From Planctomycetota bacterium (GTDB taxonomy: Bacteria > Planctomycetota > UBA1135 > UBA2386): DNA of 61,737 nt. Position 1 is the stretch's first letter. Each line of letters begins with the position of its first letter. The stretch lies in contig CANEYR010000016.1 of the NCBI GenBank assembly GCA_947444055.1, forward strand, positions 1-61,737. The letters are read 5' to 3'. The notes under the pieces are model-generated. The model saw only the letters and a list, made by a program, of their open reading frames with translations, was not told where the DNA came from and ran no database searches. A program made the translations under genes and the position numbers. Below, piece by piece: positions 44,123-53,198 of this stretch.

Positions 44123-44410
44123 CAACGCAGCCAGGATCGCGGTACGCCGCGGTCACGTCGGCGCCCAGATTTCTGCGCCCTTACCTAAGCTTCACGCGCG
44201 CCCGCGGGCGACGCGCACCGGGCGACCTCGCTGCACGCGGCCGGCGATTGCCCCAGTGAGATGGCGATGGAGGCTCGCTGGCGCCGATCGCGTGCTGCTG
44301 CCTCATTCGGCGTGCCGACAAGGAGCGCGCCGACCGCCGCCACGGGTTCCTTGCTGCTTCCGTGCGGCTCCGTAGCCTGCGCGCCTCTTCTGCCACGATT
44401 CCCGCACACG

Positions 44411-45871
44411 ATGAACATGCGCCACCCCGGTCACCTCACCCTCTCCTTGCTCTGCACAGCTCTGCTGGCCTCGAGCGCACTCGCCCAGATCACGCCAGGC
44501 AACCTCGTCGTCACCCGCATCGGCACCGGTGCCGCGACCTTGACGAGTGCCTCGACGGCCGTCTTCCTTGAGGAATACACCACCGCGGGCGCGCTGGTGC
44601 AGCCGCCGATCGCGATGCCGACGGCGCCAAGCGGCCTCAACCTGCCGATCACCAACAATGGCTCGGCGACGTCGGAAGGGTTCATCACGCAGTCGGAAGA
44701 TGCTCGCTACCTGATCACGGTCGGCTACGGCGTCGCGCCAGGCACCGTCACGGTCAACACCACCACGTCGCTCGCCGTCAACCGCGTCATCGCGCGCATC
44801 GCGCTCGATGGCACCATCGACACCACGACGGCCCTGACCGACGGCTTCTCGGGTAGCAACATCCGCAGCGCCGCGAGCAGCGACGGCAGCCAGTTCTGGG
44901 CGGCCGGCACGGCGAGCCCCGCCGCCACTGGCGGCGTTCGGCATACGACTCTCGGCGCCACCACTTCGACGCAGTTGAGCTTGACCCCAACGAACATGCG
45001 CGTCGTCAACGTCTACGGCGGCCAGGTCTATTGCTCGTCCTCGTCGGGAACGTTCCTCGGTGTGAGCACGGTCGGCACCGGCTTGTCGACGACCGCTGGC
45101 CAGACCACGACGCTGCTGCCCGGCTTCCCCGTGGTCGCCGGCCCCTCGAGCTACGACTACTTCTTCGCCGACGCCAACACGCTCTACGTCGCCGATGATC
45201 GCGCGTCGGCATTCGGCGGCATCCAGAAGTGGGTCTTCGCCGCCGGCACCTGGACGCTCGCCTACACCCTGCAAGCGGCGACCAACATCGGCTGCCGCAG
45301 TGTTTCGGGCTTCGTCAATGGCGGCGTCACGACGCTGTTTGCCACCACCAACAACAGCCTGCTCGTCACTGCCGTCGACGCTGGCATCGGCTCGCCGTTC
45401 ACCACCTTGGTCACAGCAGCCACCAACACCGCGCTGCGCGGCGTGCGCTGGGTTCGCCCCCCCGCCAGCGTCGTGCACTCGGGCACGTCATGCGCGACGT
45501 CGGTCGGCACGCCCTTGATCAGCACCAACGGCAACCCGATCACCGGCAACCTCGGCTTCCAGATCACCGCCAGCAACACGCCGTTCCCGACGTTCGTGAT
45601 GTTCTCGCTGAAGGTCGGCCCAGCTTCGCTGTTCGGCTTCCCGGTCCCGGGTACGCCAGCCTGTGCGTTGATCTACGTGCTGCCTGACGTGTTGCTCGCC
45701 GAGCTGTCGGACGCCTTCGGCAACGCCGCGACGCCGCTCAGCATTCCGGCGAACGCGTCGCTCGGCGGCACCGTGATCGCGGCGCAAGCCGTCCCGTTCG
45801 ATGTGACGTTGCTCGGCTTCGACTTGCCGGTCGGCACCACGGACGTCATCACGATCACCATCGGCAACTGA
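44411..45871 (+). CDS. Secreted protein with shared C-terminal beta module
   Basis: 486 residues from ATG 44411 (MNMRHPGHLTLSLLCTALLASSALAQ, signal peptide). Residues 30-370 are strand-rich with repeated short phrases (VFLEEYTTAGAL, RVIARIALDGTID, YDYFFADANTLYVADDRASAFGGIQKW), suggesting a beta-propeller. The last 130 residues (SGTSCATSVGTPLISTNGNPITGN, GTPACALIYVLPDVLL, IPANASLGGTVIAAQAVPFDV) belong to the C-terminal module seen in several neighbours. The 288 bases before the gene (44123-44410) show no gene or RNA. Role unknown. Confidence 0.78.
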   Translation: MNMRHPGHLTLSLLCTALLASSALAQITPGNLVVTRIGTGAATLTSASTAVFLEEYTTAGALVQPPIAMPTAPSGLNLPITNNGSATSEGFITQSEDARYLITVGYGVAPGTVTVNTTTSLAVNRVIARIALDGTIDTTTALTDGFSGSNIRSAASSDGSQFWAAGTASPAATGGVRHTTLGATTSTQLSLTPTNMRVVNVYGGQVYCSSSSGTFLGVSTVGTGLSTTAGQTTTLLPGFPVVAGPSSYDYFFADANTLYVADDRASAFGGIQKWVFAAGTWTLAYTLQAATNIGCRSVSGFVNGGVTTLFATTNNSLLVTAVDAGIGSPFTTLVTAATNTALRGVRWVRPPASVVHSGTSCATSVGTPLISTNGNPITGNLGFQITASNTPFPTFVMFSLKVGPASLFGFPVPGTPACALIYVLPDVLLAELSDAFGNAATPLSIPANASLGGTVIAAQAVPFDVTLLGFDLPVGTTDVITITIGN

Positions 45872-45917
45872 AGGACGACCATCGGCACCCGCTTGGCGAA
45901 AGGCGACGATCGTCGGC

Positions 45918-47075
45918 TCACTTCGCCATAACGGTCGACAACTCGCTGGCTAGCCAAGTGGCGACCACGGCGTGGCCCTTCGCCGACAGCAATCGACCCG
46001 CCGCCTGGAACAGCGAAGCTGGGTCCGCCTCGACGGCCAGGATCGGGGTCGCATCGAACGCGACGATGCCGAGTTCTTTGGCCACGTCCATCCATAGACG
46101 CTGGCCGTGCCCGCGCTCGAAGTGCGCCGGGACGAGACCGTGCTGCCGCAGCACCGCGACACGTTCGCTCTCGATCACGTGCGAGCGCGATGGCAGCACC
46201 ACGAACACGACGGGGCGGAAGCCAGCTTGGCGCTGCACTTCTTGTAGCGACGACCGCAGCGTGATCGCCGCCACGAGGCCGACACCGCCGTCGAGCCGAT
46301 CCAGAAAGACGCCCGCGGTCGCGCGTTCCACCGCGAACGGATGCTCGGTGGCGACGGTGGGCAACGGCAACAGCCAGCTACTCGCCAGGTCCTCGCGCGC
46401 GACGCTGCCGGCTGACCACGCTTCCAGCCACAGCCACGTTCGCGACTGCAATGCCAAACGAGCGCGCCACGAGGCGGTTGCCGCCAGCGCCAGCGAGCCT
46501 TGCAGCAGCCGGCCTGCAAACACAGTGCGCTGCGGCTCCAGGTCATCGAAGGTGTCGCTGCCGAGACTGCCAACGAGCACGATGACGTCAGGAGCAAACG
46601 CGGCATCGAGTCGCGCCAAATGGGGCGCCAAATGAGTGCTGCCAAAGCCCGGCACCCCGCCGTTGCCGACCAGCACCGCCGCACCTGCTGTTCGCAGGCA
46701 ACGTTCAAGACACGACGGCAGCGTCGCCGCCGTTGACACACCTTCACCCCAGACCAGTTCGTCACCGAGCAGCAGCAGCCGCCGTTCGCCTGGCAGTTTG
46801 GCGACGATCTCAAGGCCGCGCATGCCGAGCGCGTTGATAGCGACCGCGCCGGGAACGGAAGGCAACGTGCCGCGCAACCCCGCTTGCAAAGCCAAGCCAT
46901 CGCCGCGAATCGCGAACATGCTGGCGTCGAGCGAAGCGTCGAGCCAGGTCGGCGCCGACCACAGGCAGCGCAGGCCGAGCTCGATCACGGCTACGACCAA
47001 CACCGCCACCAGGATCGCCACCGTGCACTTCACCGCGGCGTGCCGGCCACGCCGTGGTGCGGCGGCCAGGTTCAT
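45918..47075 (-). CDS. Membrane-anchored SGNH-hydrolase-like protein
   Basis: 385 residues from ATG 47075, which overlaps the cytochrome stop (ATGA). One N-terminal membrane segment (VAILVAVLVVAVIELGLRCLW). INALGMRG, RRLLLLGDELVWGEG (block I, with Glu where the GDS serine is expected), VGNGGVPGFGS (block II) and VIVLVGSLGSDTFDD (block III) outline the SGNH fold. The missing Ser makes hydrolase activity uncertain. It is last in the run that starts at 53085. Proteins of this build can act on polysaccharide acetyl groups, but the substrate is not indicated. Confidence 0.7.
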   Translation of the reverse strand: MNLAAAPRRGRHAAVKCTVAILVAVLVVAVIELGLRCLWSAPTWLDASLDASMFAIRGDGLALQAGLRGTLPSVPGAVAINALGMRGLEIVAKLPGERRLLLLGDELVWGEGVSTAATLPSCLERCLRTAGAAVLVGNGGVPGFGSTHLAPHLARLDAAFAPDVIVLVGSLGSDTFDDLEPQRTVFAGRLLQGSLALAATASWRARLALQSRTWLWLEAWSAGSVAREDLASSWLLPLPTVATEHPFAVERATAGVFLDRLDGGVGLVAAITLRSSLQEVQRQAGFRPVVFVVLPSRSHVIESERVAVLRQHGLVPAHFERGHGQRLWMDVAKELGIVAFDATPILAVEADPASLFQAAGRLLSAKGHAVVATWLASELSTVMAK

Positions 47076-48727
47076 CGCTGTTCCTCGCGCGTCGCCACCG
47101 CCACCTGCTCCGGCGCTTTGTTCGCAGCGTCGTACATGGTGACGAACTGCCGACACGAGTCGTCGTCGAGCGCACGCAGGTCATCCACCCAATGCGGCGG
47201 CACTGGTTGGTAACGCACCCACGCCACCACCGTCGTCAACCCGGCGCGCGCCGCCAAGGGAATCGCGAACGCCACGGTGTCACCACCCGCCGTGAAGTCA
47301 AAGTCGTTGCCGATGCCGACCGGCGCCGTCGCGGCCGCGCGCGGTCCATCACGACGCCAACCCTTCGGCAACAGCCGCGTGTCCTTGCCGCGATGAGCCA
47401 TGCGCGTCAAATGCGTCGTCGGCTCGCCTTCGACATCGGTCGCGACCAGTTCGTAGATGACCACCTGGCCCGGCTCACGCACCTGCGTGGCATGCGGCTG
47501 CAGCAGCGGTTCGTCGACGCCGAGGATGCGGCCCTCTCGGTCGTAGCCACCACTGTCGAACACCACACGATTGCCCGCGCGCACCTGCACATGCAACCAG
47601 GCGCGGCGCGACGGAAAGCCGGTCGGAAACTTGTGGCCCGTCAGGTTCTCAAGGCGCACGTCGAAGCGCAGCTCCCCCGCAGCGCGCGTGATCTCGCCAA
47701 TCGACAGCGCCACCGTGGCCTCCGCCAATTGTCGTCGGGTCGCGCGCGCGGTCTGGCGCAGCGCACTCGCCGGCGCCAAGACCGCCAGCGCCTCCCGATT
47801 GTCGGCCAGCAAGTCGAGCAGGAAGGCGTTGCCGCCGACAAACGCATGGGCGCGGTACGGCGAGCGCACCGGCACCAAGAAGTCGGCACCCGACGGGTCG
47901 CGAGCAATGCGCGTGGCGCCGAGGTCGGCCATGTGGCACTCCTGACAACTGCGCGACGTCGCGGTTTTGCCCTGCTCGTCGGCGAACTCACTGTTCTGCC
48001 ACTCGAAGTACGGCGTCTGCTCAGGGAACGACTCGGTCGTGTGCGTCGTCACCAGCGTGTGGCAGGTCGCACACAACGCCGATCTCTGCACGTGGGCGCC
48101 ATGTAGCACGTCGTAGCCGGCGGTGACGCGCATCGGATCGATGACCGGCTCAGCGAAGGGACCAAAGATCTTGCGGCCGCGCTCGATGCGCCCCTTGCCG
48201 GCGAACGTCGCGTCCGTGCCCAGTCCGACGGCCTGGATCTGATGGCACAGCGAGCACGACACGCCATCTTGCGCCAGCGGATCGCGCAGCGCCTCGTCAA
48301 CCGCGAGCGGTGCCTCGCCACCCAGACGCCGCGTATGCGAATGCATCGGCGCGTGGCAGCGCAAGCACAGCGCCTGCACTTCCGCCGCCCGCTCGGGATC
48401 CGCGGCCACTTCCTTCTGCACCTGCGCCCGCCAAAACGGGTCGCGCGCGGCGTTCGCCATCACGGTCGCTTGCCACAGCGCGTGCGGCGAGATGTCTTCG
48501 CCCAACGACGACACCATCGCCAAGGAACGCGGGGAGCCCGAGTGGCACTGCGCGCACCCATCCGCCGTCGCAAACACTTCGTTGCGCGCCACCGGTCGTG
48601 GGCCAAGCCACGATGGGCCGAGATCGAGCGGTTTCACTTCCTGCGCGAAGGCGGCGGCCGCACTGCACACCGCGGCGGCCGCACTGCACACCGCGGCGGC
48701 CACACGCTTCCACCCTAAATCGCGCAC
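47072..48727 (-). CDS. Periplasmic pentaheme cytochrome c
   Basis: 551 residues from GTG 48727, chosen because GAGG lies six bases upstream and a signal peptide (KRVAAAVCSAAAAVCSAAAAFAQ) follows. Five CxxCH heme sites: CAQCH (58-62), CLRCH, CSLCH, CATCH and CQECH, within the first 300 residues. The C-terminal 230 residues have ENLTGHKFPTGFPSRRAWLHVQV, a beta domain common in tetraheme c554-like proteins. Likely an electron carrier or periplasmic reductase. The start is eight bases after the esterase stop and the end overlaps the SGNH gene by four bases. Confidence 0.9.
   Translation of the reverse strand: MRDLGWKRVAAAVCSAAAAVCSAAAAFAQEVKPLDLGPSWLGPRPVARNEVFATADGCAQCHSGSPRSLAMVSSLGEDISPHALWQATVMANAARDPFWRAQVQKEVAADPERAAEVQALCLRCHAPMHSHTRRLGGEAPLAVDEALRDPLAQDGVSCSLCHQIQAVGLGTDATFAGKGRIERGRKIFGPFAEPVIDPMRVTAGYDVLHGAHVQRSALCATCHTLVTTHTTESFPEQTPYFEWQNSEFADEQGKTATSRSCQECHMADLGATRIARDPSGADFLVPVRSPYRAHAFVGGNAFLLDLLADNREALAVLAPASALRQTARATRRQLAEATVALSIGEITRAAGELRFDVRLENLTGHKFPTGFPSRRAWLHVQVRAGNRVVFDSGGYDREGRILGVDEPLLQPHATQVREPGQVVIYELVATDVEGEPTTHLTRMAHRGKDTRLLPKGWRRDGPRAAATAPVGIGNDFDFTAGGDTVAFAIPLAARAGLTTVVAWVRYQPVPPHWVDDLRALDDDSCRQFVTMYDAANKAPEQVAVATREEQR
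48651..48701. repeat. 21-bp tandem repeat in the cytochrome signal peptide
   Basis: About 2.4 copies of a 21-base unit (period checked base by base from 48651), giving VCSAAAA twice in the protein. The repeat lengthens the hydrophobic core by seven residues per copy and stays in frame. Confidence 0.85.
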
Positions 48728-48735
48728 GCCGAACC

Positions 48736-49488
48736 TCAGCTCACCGCCTGCTTGCGTGGCAGCAACTCGCCGAGGAACTGCGGCAACATCTTGCGCCAAG
48801 TCACCCAGTCGTGCCGCCAGGTCTTGTCCCACGCATCGACGCGGTTGGGAATGCCCTTCGGCCCGAGCACACGTTCGACCTTCCAGCTCTGGTCGGGGTC
48901 CTCGTGGTCGCCGGTGCCGTGCGCCAACAGGATGAAGCGCTGCTGCAGCAGTTCGAGCTGCTTGCCCGTCAGGTTCGGCACGAAGTCGAGCGGCGAGCTG
49001 TCGTAGTAGTCGCGGTTGATGCGCCCTTCCAGGAAGCGGTTCATGTTGTAGGTGCCGCTCATGCAGATCGCCTTGTCGAAGAGCTCTGGGTGACGGCACA
49101 CGACGGCGAGGGCGTTGAAGGCGCCGATCGAAGCGCCCGCCGTCCAGATCAACCCCGCATCGCCGCCGCAATCGCCGTGGATGGCCGGCACCACTTCACG
49201 CGCGATGCAGCGGTCGAACCGGTTCTGCGCCGCCGCCGCGTCCTCGAGCGTCTTGCACTCCTTGAGCCAGGCCTGCCCAGCGATCGAGTCGACGACGTAG
49301 ACCTTCAGGCGCTGGTCCTTCAGGAAGTCGCCGATCGCCGAGATCAGGTGAAAGCGCTCCGGCTCCTCCGCATCGCCGCCAGCGGTCGGGAACAACAGCA
49401 GCGGCGTGCCGCTGACTCCGTACCGCACGAACGTGACTTCGCGGCCGCCCAGCGCCGGAGACTTCCAACTGACCTTGTGCTTGCTCAC
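48736..49488 (-). CDS. Alpha/beta-hydrolase esterase
   Basis: 250 residues from GTG 49488, overlapping the ATP-grasp stop (GTGA). Putative-esterase (esterase D/enterochelin-esterase) fold: LLLFPTAGG early, nucleophile Ser120 in TAGASIGAFNAL, HGTGDHEDP as the likely acid loop, His226 in WRHDWVTWRKMLP. No signal peptide, so it is cytoplasmic. In the cluster it lies between an ATP-grasp ligase and a cytochrome and has a larger relative (51020-52153), so both may act on the product of the ligase. Confidence 0.85.
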   Translation of the reverse strand: MSKHKVSWKSPALGGREVTFVRYGVSGTPLLLFPTAGGDAEEPERFHLISAIGDFLKDQRLKVYVVDSIAGQAWLKECKTLEDAAAAQNRFDRCIAREVVPAIHGDCGGDAGLIWTAGASIGAFNALAVVCRHPELFDKAICMSGTYNMNRFLEGRINRDYYDSSPLDFVPNLTGKQLELLQQRFILLAHGTGDHEDPDQSWKVERVLGPKGIPNRVDAWDKTWRHDWVTWRKMLPQFLGELLPRKQAVS

Positions 49489-50732
49489 TTCTTGCCTTCC
49501 TTCTCGTCGTCTACCACCGACTGTTTGACCATCGCGAAGAACCGCGCCGCGAAGTCGTCGACCTCGTGCGCGGGATACATGTGCGCCACCTTCTTGCGGA
49601 TCGCTTCCTGGCAACGATCGCTGCGAAACCACGCGCGCGCAGCCTCTTCGAGCGGCTTGCAGTGCTTGTGCGCAAACTCTGCGAACTCGTCGAACTGCAG
49701 CCGTTCGCGGGCGATCTTGGCGTAGCCCTTCAGCTTGTCGCGGTACGGCAGGTCCTTCTTGGCGATCGCATAGAACGGCTCGAAATCGAGCGTCTTGCGC
49801 ATCGGTCGCTTGGTCGCCGCACAGAACACCGCCCACTTCAAGTTGCTCGTCACGTACCACGGCCAGTGGTAGTGGATCGAGTTGACCTGGTTGTCCGGGC
49901 ACGGGTTGGCGAAGTCGATCGGATAGAAGGTGCCGTTCTTGCGCAACGCTTCGCAGCTGTTGAAGTCCCAGCCGAAGAAGCTGTTGATGGTCAGGCACGT
50001 ATCCGCCATCAACTGCTCCTCCTCCTTGCTGCAGAAGTTGCGCGCCGTGGTGTAGCGGCCGTGCAGAGGCTGGCTGGCGTCGTACTTGATGACTCGCACC
50101 TGCGGCCCGATGCCGATCGCCCGCACGAACAGGTCGAAGCCGGCCACGGCTTGCTGCACGTGCATCAGCCACTTCTCGCTGTTCTCGTAGCTAGCGCGCA
50201 GGGCCGCTTCGTCGTCGATCTTGGTGACACCCTGCCAACCGCCGCCGTCATACGGCTTCATGAACAGCGGATAGCCGATCTGTTTGCCCAAGGTGCCGAG
50301 GTCGAAGTGGCGCGCGTAGGTCTTCAGGGTGAAGTCGAGGTCCGGCTTCGGCTCGTAGTTCTTCTGCGGCACCATCATCGTCGGCGGGATCGGCATGCCG
50401 AGCGCCGTCATTGCGCAGTAGGTCGAGTGCTTCTCGTAGCTCTGCACCGACCACGGGTTGTTGTAGACGTAGAGACCGTCCATCAGGATCGACTTCTTGA
50501 TCCACTCCCGTTGCAGCGCCAGCCAATGCGTGAGGCGATCGACGACGAGGTCGTACTTGCAGCCTTGCTGCAGCATGTACGGTTCGAGCGTCACCCGTTC
50601 GCACGCGAACGAGACGACGTCCTTGCCGAGATTCAGCTCGAGCTTGCTGTCCGCGAGGATCTGTTCGAAGGCCAGCGGCCAACAAATGTCGGCGCCGAGG
50701 GAGAGTCCGATGTGGCGAGTGACGGCGGGCAT
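49485..50732 (-). CDS. ATP-grasp family ligase
   Basis: 415 residues. ATP-grasp enzymes join a carboxylate to an amine or thiol via acyl phosphate. The fold is seen from YPLFMKPYDGGGWQGV (Lys159 and the glycine loop), WLMHVQQAV, QVRVIKYDAS, and the metal site FYPIDFANPCPDN (Asp273, Asn276). The first 140 residues form a preATP-grasp-like domain; a charged helical tail follows. It is not purK, carB, ddl or rimK by motif. Tight links to two esterases and an S51-like peptidase suggest a dedicated amide or ester metabolite or protein tag, which is inference. Confidence 0.85.
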   Translation of the reverse strand: MPAVTRHIGLSLGADICWPLAFEQILADSKLELNLGKDVVSFACERVTLEPYMLQQGCKYDLVVDRLTHWLALQREWIKKSILMDGLYVYNNPWSVQSYEKHSTYCAMTALGMPIPPTMMVPQKNYEPKPDLDFTLKTYARHFDLGTLGKQIGYPLFMKPYDGGGWQGVTKIDDEAALRASYENSEKWLMHVQQAVAGFDLFVRAIGIGPQVRVIKYDASQPLHGRYTTARNFCSKEEEQLMADTCLTINSFFGWDFNSCEALRKNGTFYPIDFANPCPDNQVNSIHYHWPWYVTSNLKWAVFCAATKRPMRKTLDFEPFYAIAKKDLPYRDKLKGYAKIARERLQFDEFAEFAHKHCKPLEEAARAWFRSDRCQEAIRKKVAHMYPAHEVDDFAARFFAMVKQSVVDDEKEGKK

Positions 50733-50819
50733 GGAGCGAGCGTGGGCTACGGGGCGCGCACTATGCCTGGGCCAGCAGGCCGGAACCAGTGTTCGATGCG
50801 CCCGCTGCCGACAACCCGC

Positions 50820-51023
50820 TCAGGCTCCACGAACGTCACCGGGAACGCGCCCGGCAGCGAACTGCCGCACCACCGCCAGGGTGCGCGCCCGATCGATGGG
50901 CTTGGTCAAGAACGCATCGCAGCCGGCGGCGAAACAGGCTTCGCGATCGGCTTGCATGGCGTTCGCAGTCAGTGCCAAGATCGGCACGTCGACGGCGCGT
51001 TGGCGCAAGATCCTGTCGGTCAC
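50820..51023 (-). pseudogene. C-terminal half of a response-regulator receiver domain
   Basis: A 67-codon frame, possible GTG start overlapping the esterase stop at 51020, encodes [21 protein letters not shown] and [18 protein letters not shown], clearly the second half of a receiver domain of the hybrid-kinase type with the conserved Thr and Lys. The first half, with the phosphoacceptor Asp, is absent; the esterase gene occupies its place. Probably a truncated remnant. Stop to ATP-grasp start is 87 bases. Confidence 0.75.
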
Positions 51024-52153
51024 TCGTAGACGAGCCACAACGGCCCTGGGAACAAGTAACTCAGCCCTTCCCGCAACCGATCGCGCCAGTTCTCCCAGTT
51101 GTGGCCGTCGTGCGCCTCGCGGAAGCGCACCGTCATGCCGGTCTCTTGCAGCAACGGCACCAGCGAGCGGTTGTAGTAGATCAGCGATTCGTAGACGCCG
51201 CAGCTGATGAACACACTCTCGGCGGGCCGACCGGGCGCGCGGCGGAACTCGTTGACGAACTTCACGACCGCGTCGAACATCGGGCCGCGATCGTGCTCGC
51301 CGATCTCGGTGAACACGAACGACCCCGACTGCAGCAACAGCTTGCCGAAGAACCCCGGGTGCTGCCACGCGACCGCCAGCGACGACACGGCGCCAAAGGA
51401 CGCCCCCATGACGGCTCGCGCCGACGGCTCGCGCACCAACGGCAGGATCTGCTCCATCTGCGGCACCAGGTCCTTCACCAAGAAGTCCGCCTGCCGCGGG
51501 TCCGCTGCGTATTCATGCATGCGATCGGACGACTGCGTCAGGATCGCGATCAACGGCGGAATCTCGTGCCGATGAATGAGGTTGTCGAGGATCGTCTGCA
51601 GGTTGGCGAACCCGAGATAGTCGAAGCCGTCGTGCACGACCAGCAGTGGATAACGCCGCGTCTGCCGAAAGCGCGCGGGCCGGTAGACCTTGATCGGCCG
51701 CCAATCACCGAACACCTTGCTGTCGACGTGGCGGTCTTCGATCGTGCCCTTGCGCGCTTCTGGATCTTCGAGGCTCCATTCCGGCGGGCTGTAGCCATCG
51801 CCGTAGACGACGGAGTTGGCACCGAACGGATCGCGCGCGGTGTGTTTGTTGAGCGGGTCGCGCACGAGCTGCCCGCGCCCGAACATCGACACGCCGATCT
51901 TGTATTCCATGCGCGAACGCGGCGGCACGTCGAGCTGCAGCACCCACGTGTCGGAATGCCGCAGTCGCCGGAACGGCAACGAACCCGGCAGGCCGTGGAT
52001 CCAGTGCTGCAACGTCACTTCCTGGGCTTCGCCTTGGAATACGAACGTCACGGAGCGCCCTTCGACGTGCGGGAACTCCGTGGCTTCGATCAACGCGGCC
52101 AGGGAACGCGCGCCCTGGACGACCGCTTCTTCGATGCGTCGCACGAGGCTCAT
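51020..52153 (-). CDS. Enterochelin-esterase-like alpha/beta hydrolase
   Basis: 377 residues from ATG 52153, overlapping the S51-like stop (ATGA). Residues 25-130 form an N-terminal beta domain ([41 protein letters not shown]) like that of Fes-type esterases. The hydrolase has Ser252 in [19 protein letters not shown], Glu322 in [13 protein letters not shown] and His351 in [12 protein letters not shown]. It has no signal peptide. Fes enzymes hydrolyse siderophore esters, but no siderophore genes are near. Its stop adjoins the receiver fragment. Confidence 0.85.
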   Translation of the reverse strand: MSLVRRIEEAVVQGARSLAALIEATEFPHVEGRSVTFVFQGEAQEVTLQHWIHGLPGSLPFRRLRHSDTWVLQLDVPPRSRMEYKIGVSMFGRGQLVRDPLNKHTARDPFGANSVVYGDGYSPPEWSLEDPEARKGTIEDRHVDSKVFGDWRPIKVYRPARFRQTRRYPLLVVHDGFDYLGFANLQTILDNLIHRHEIPPLIAILTQSSDRMHEYAADPRQADFLVKDLVPQMEQILPLVREPSARAVMGASFGAVSSLAVAWQHPGFFGKLLLQSGSFVFTEIGEHDRGPMFDAVVKFVNEFRRAPGRPAESVFISCGVYESLIYYNRSLVPLLQETGMTVRFREAHDGHNWENWRDRLREGLSYLFPGPLWLVYE

Positions 52154-53085
52154 ACACCCACCTCCTCGACCCAGCCGTCTTCGGTCAGACGATTGGTCGT
52201 CGGCACCGCCGACCAGCGCGAACCGTTCCAGTCGATGCGCGCGCCCTCGTCGAGCAACACGCAGAGCGCCGGCGCAAAGCGGCGGGCGAACAACTGCACA
52301 TTGCGCTCGTCGGCGGCGTCGAGCCGCATCTTCGCGTGCGGCAACGCCACCAGATCTGGCACCAGCCCAAATCCCGCTTCCATCACTTCCGCGCAGGCGC
52401 TGCCCTGTGGCGGGGTGTCGTGGAACAACACGATGCGTTCGCACAAGGCCATTGCGCCGGCCGACCACGCGATCACCGGGCGGTCGCCGTGCATCGCGAG
52501 CACGTCGAACAGGCGCAGCCGATGCAGCAGTACCGCGATGTGGCCGCCGGCGATGCACAAGCACGACACGTCCGTCAGTTTCTTCTGCAAGTCGCGGCGC
52601 TCGCGCTGCACCGACGTGCGCTCGGTCGGGAGCCACCGTTGCTCGAATTCGGCGTGCACCTGGGCCACTCGCGCCACGTGCTGGCTGTCGATGCCTTGCA
52701 GCATCACCAGAGCGTCGTGGCGTTCGGCCGCGAGCCACTGGTCGTCGCCCGGCCGCCGCAACAGCTCGCGCGTCGGCTCCATCGCCCCTTGCAGCCGCAA
52801 GCGATAGAGCTCTTGCACCCGCCGCAGCGTGTCGTGGCGATGCCGCATGGCGGTGAGCAACTCACGATCGCGTTCGAAGATGCGTTCGACCCGCGCCCAC
52901 ACCTGCAGGTTGATCACCGTTCGCTGCACGTGGTCGCGAAACTCGTGGTCTTCCGCTTCGCGTTCTTCCCAACCAGCGGAGACGAGCGCCACGGGACGAT
53001 CATCGGTTGCCGCCAAGGTGTCGATGGCAGGCTGCACAATGCGCACGTGGCGCTGAGGGCCGAGCAGGATCGCAGAGGACAGCAT
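52150..53085 (-). CDS. Peptidase S51/cyanophycinase-like protein
   Basis: 311 residues. The class I amidotransferase-like fold is split: RPVALVSAGW (30-39) and then CLCIAGGHIAVLLHRL (175-190), with a helical, coiled-coil-like insert of about 130 residues between. Ser208 in VIAWSAGAMAL matches the S51 GxSAGA nucleophile; PHAKMRL (His250) and LLDEGARIDWNG (Glu280) match the HF-R-R-RL and GIDE motifs of cyanophycinases. First gene of the run to 45918, overlapping the next by four bases. Hydrolysis of a peptide made by the ATP-grasp enzyme is a reasonable guess. Confidence 0.78.
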   Translation of the reverse strand: MLSSAILLGPQRHVRIVQPAIDTLAATDDRPVALVSAGWEEREAEDHEFRDHVQRTVINLQVWARVERIFERDRELLTAMRHRHDTLRRVQELYRLRLQGAMEPTRELLRRPGDDQWLAAERHDALVMLQGIDSQHVARVAQVHAEFEQRWLPTERTSVQRERRDLQKKLTDVSCLCIAGGHIAVLLHRLRLFDVLAMHGDRPVIAWSAGAMALCERIVLFHDTPPQGSACAEVMEAGFGLVPDLVALPHAKMRLDAADERNVQLFARRFAPALCVLLDEGARIDWNGSRWSAVPTTNRLTEDGWVEEVGV

Positions 53086-53198
53086 TCGGTGGCGTGCTTA
53101 TCCGAGCTAGGCGCCAGAAGGAAGGTCGCCATATGCAGAGCCCGCCTCGCCGGCGACCGGAGTAGCATGTGGCGCTGCCCAGCAACCCGTTCTCACCC

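Noticed and set aside
44123..44410. Possible RNA gene in the gap after valS
   Set aside because: No cloverleaf, no known RNA motif and no clear promoter/terminator pair could be seen.
45904..45915. CGACGATCGTCG palindrome between convergent genes
   Set aside because: No loop to form a hairpin and a frequent word type in this base composition; no supporting context.
51020..52738. Extended start for the esterase reaching upstream to 52738
   Set aside because: The extra 195 codons overlap the S51-like gene in another frame and are Arg-rich shadow sequence; ATG 52153 with ATGA overlap fits better.
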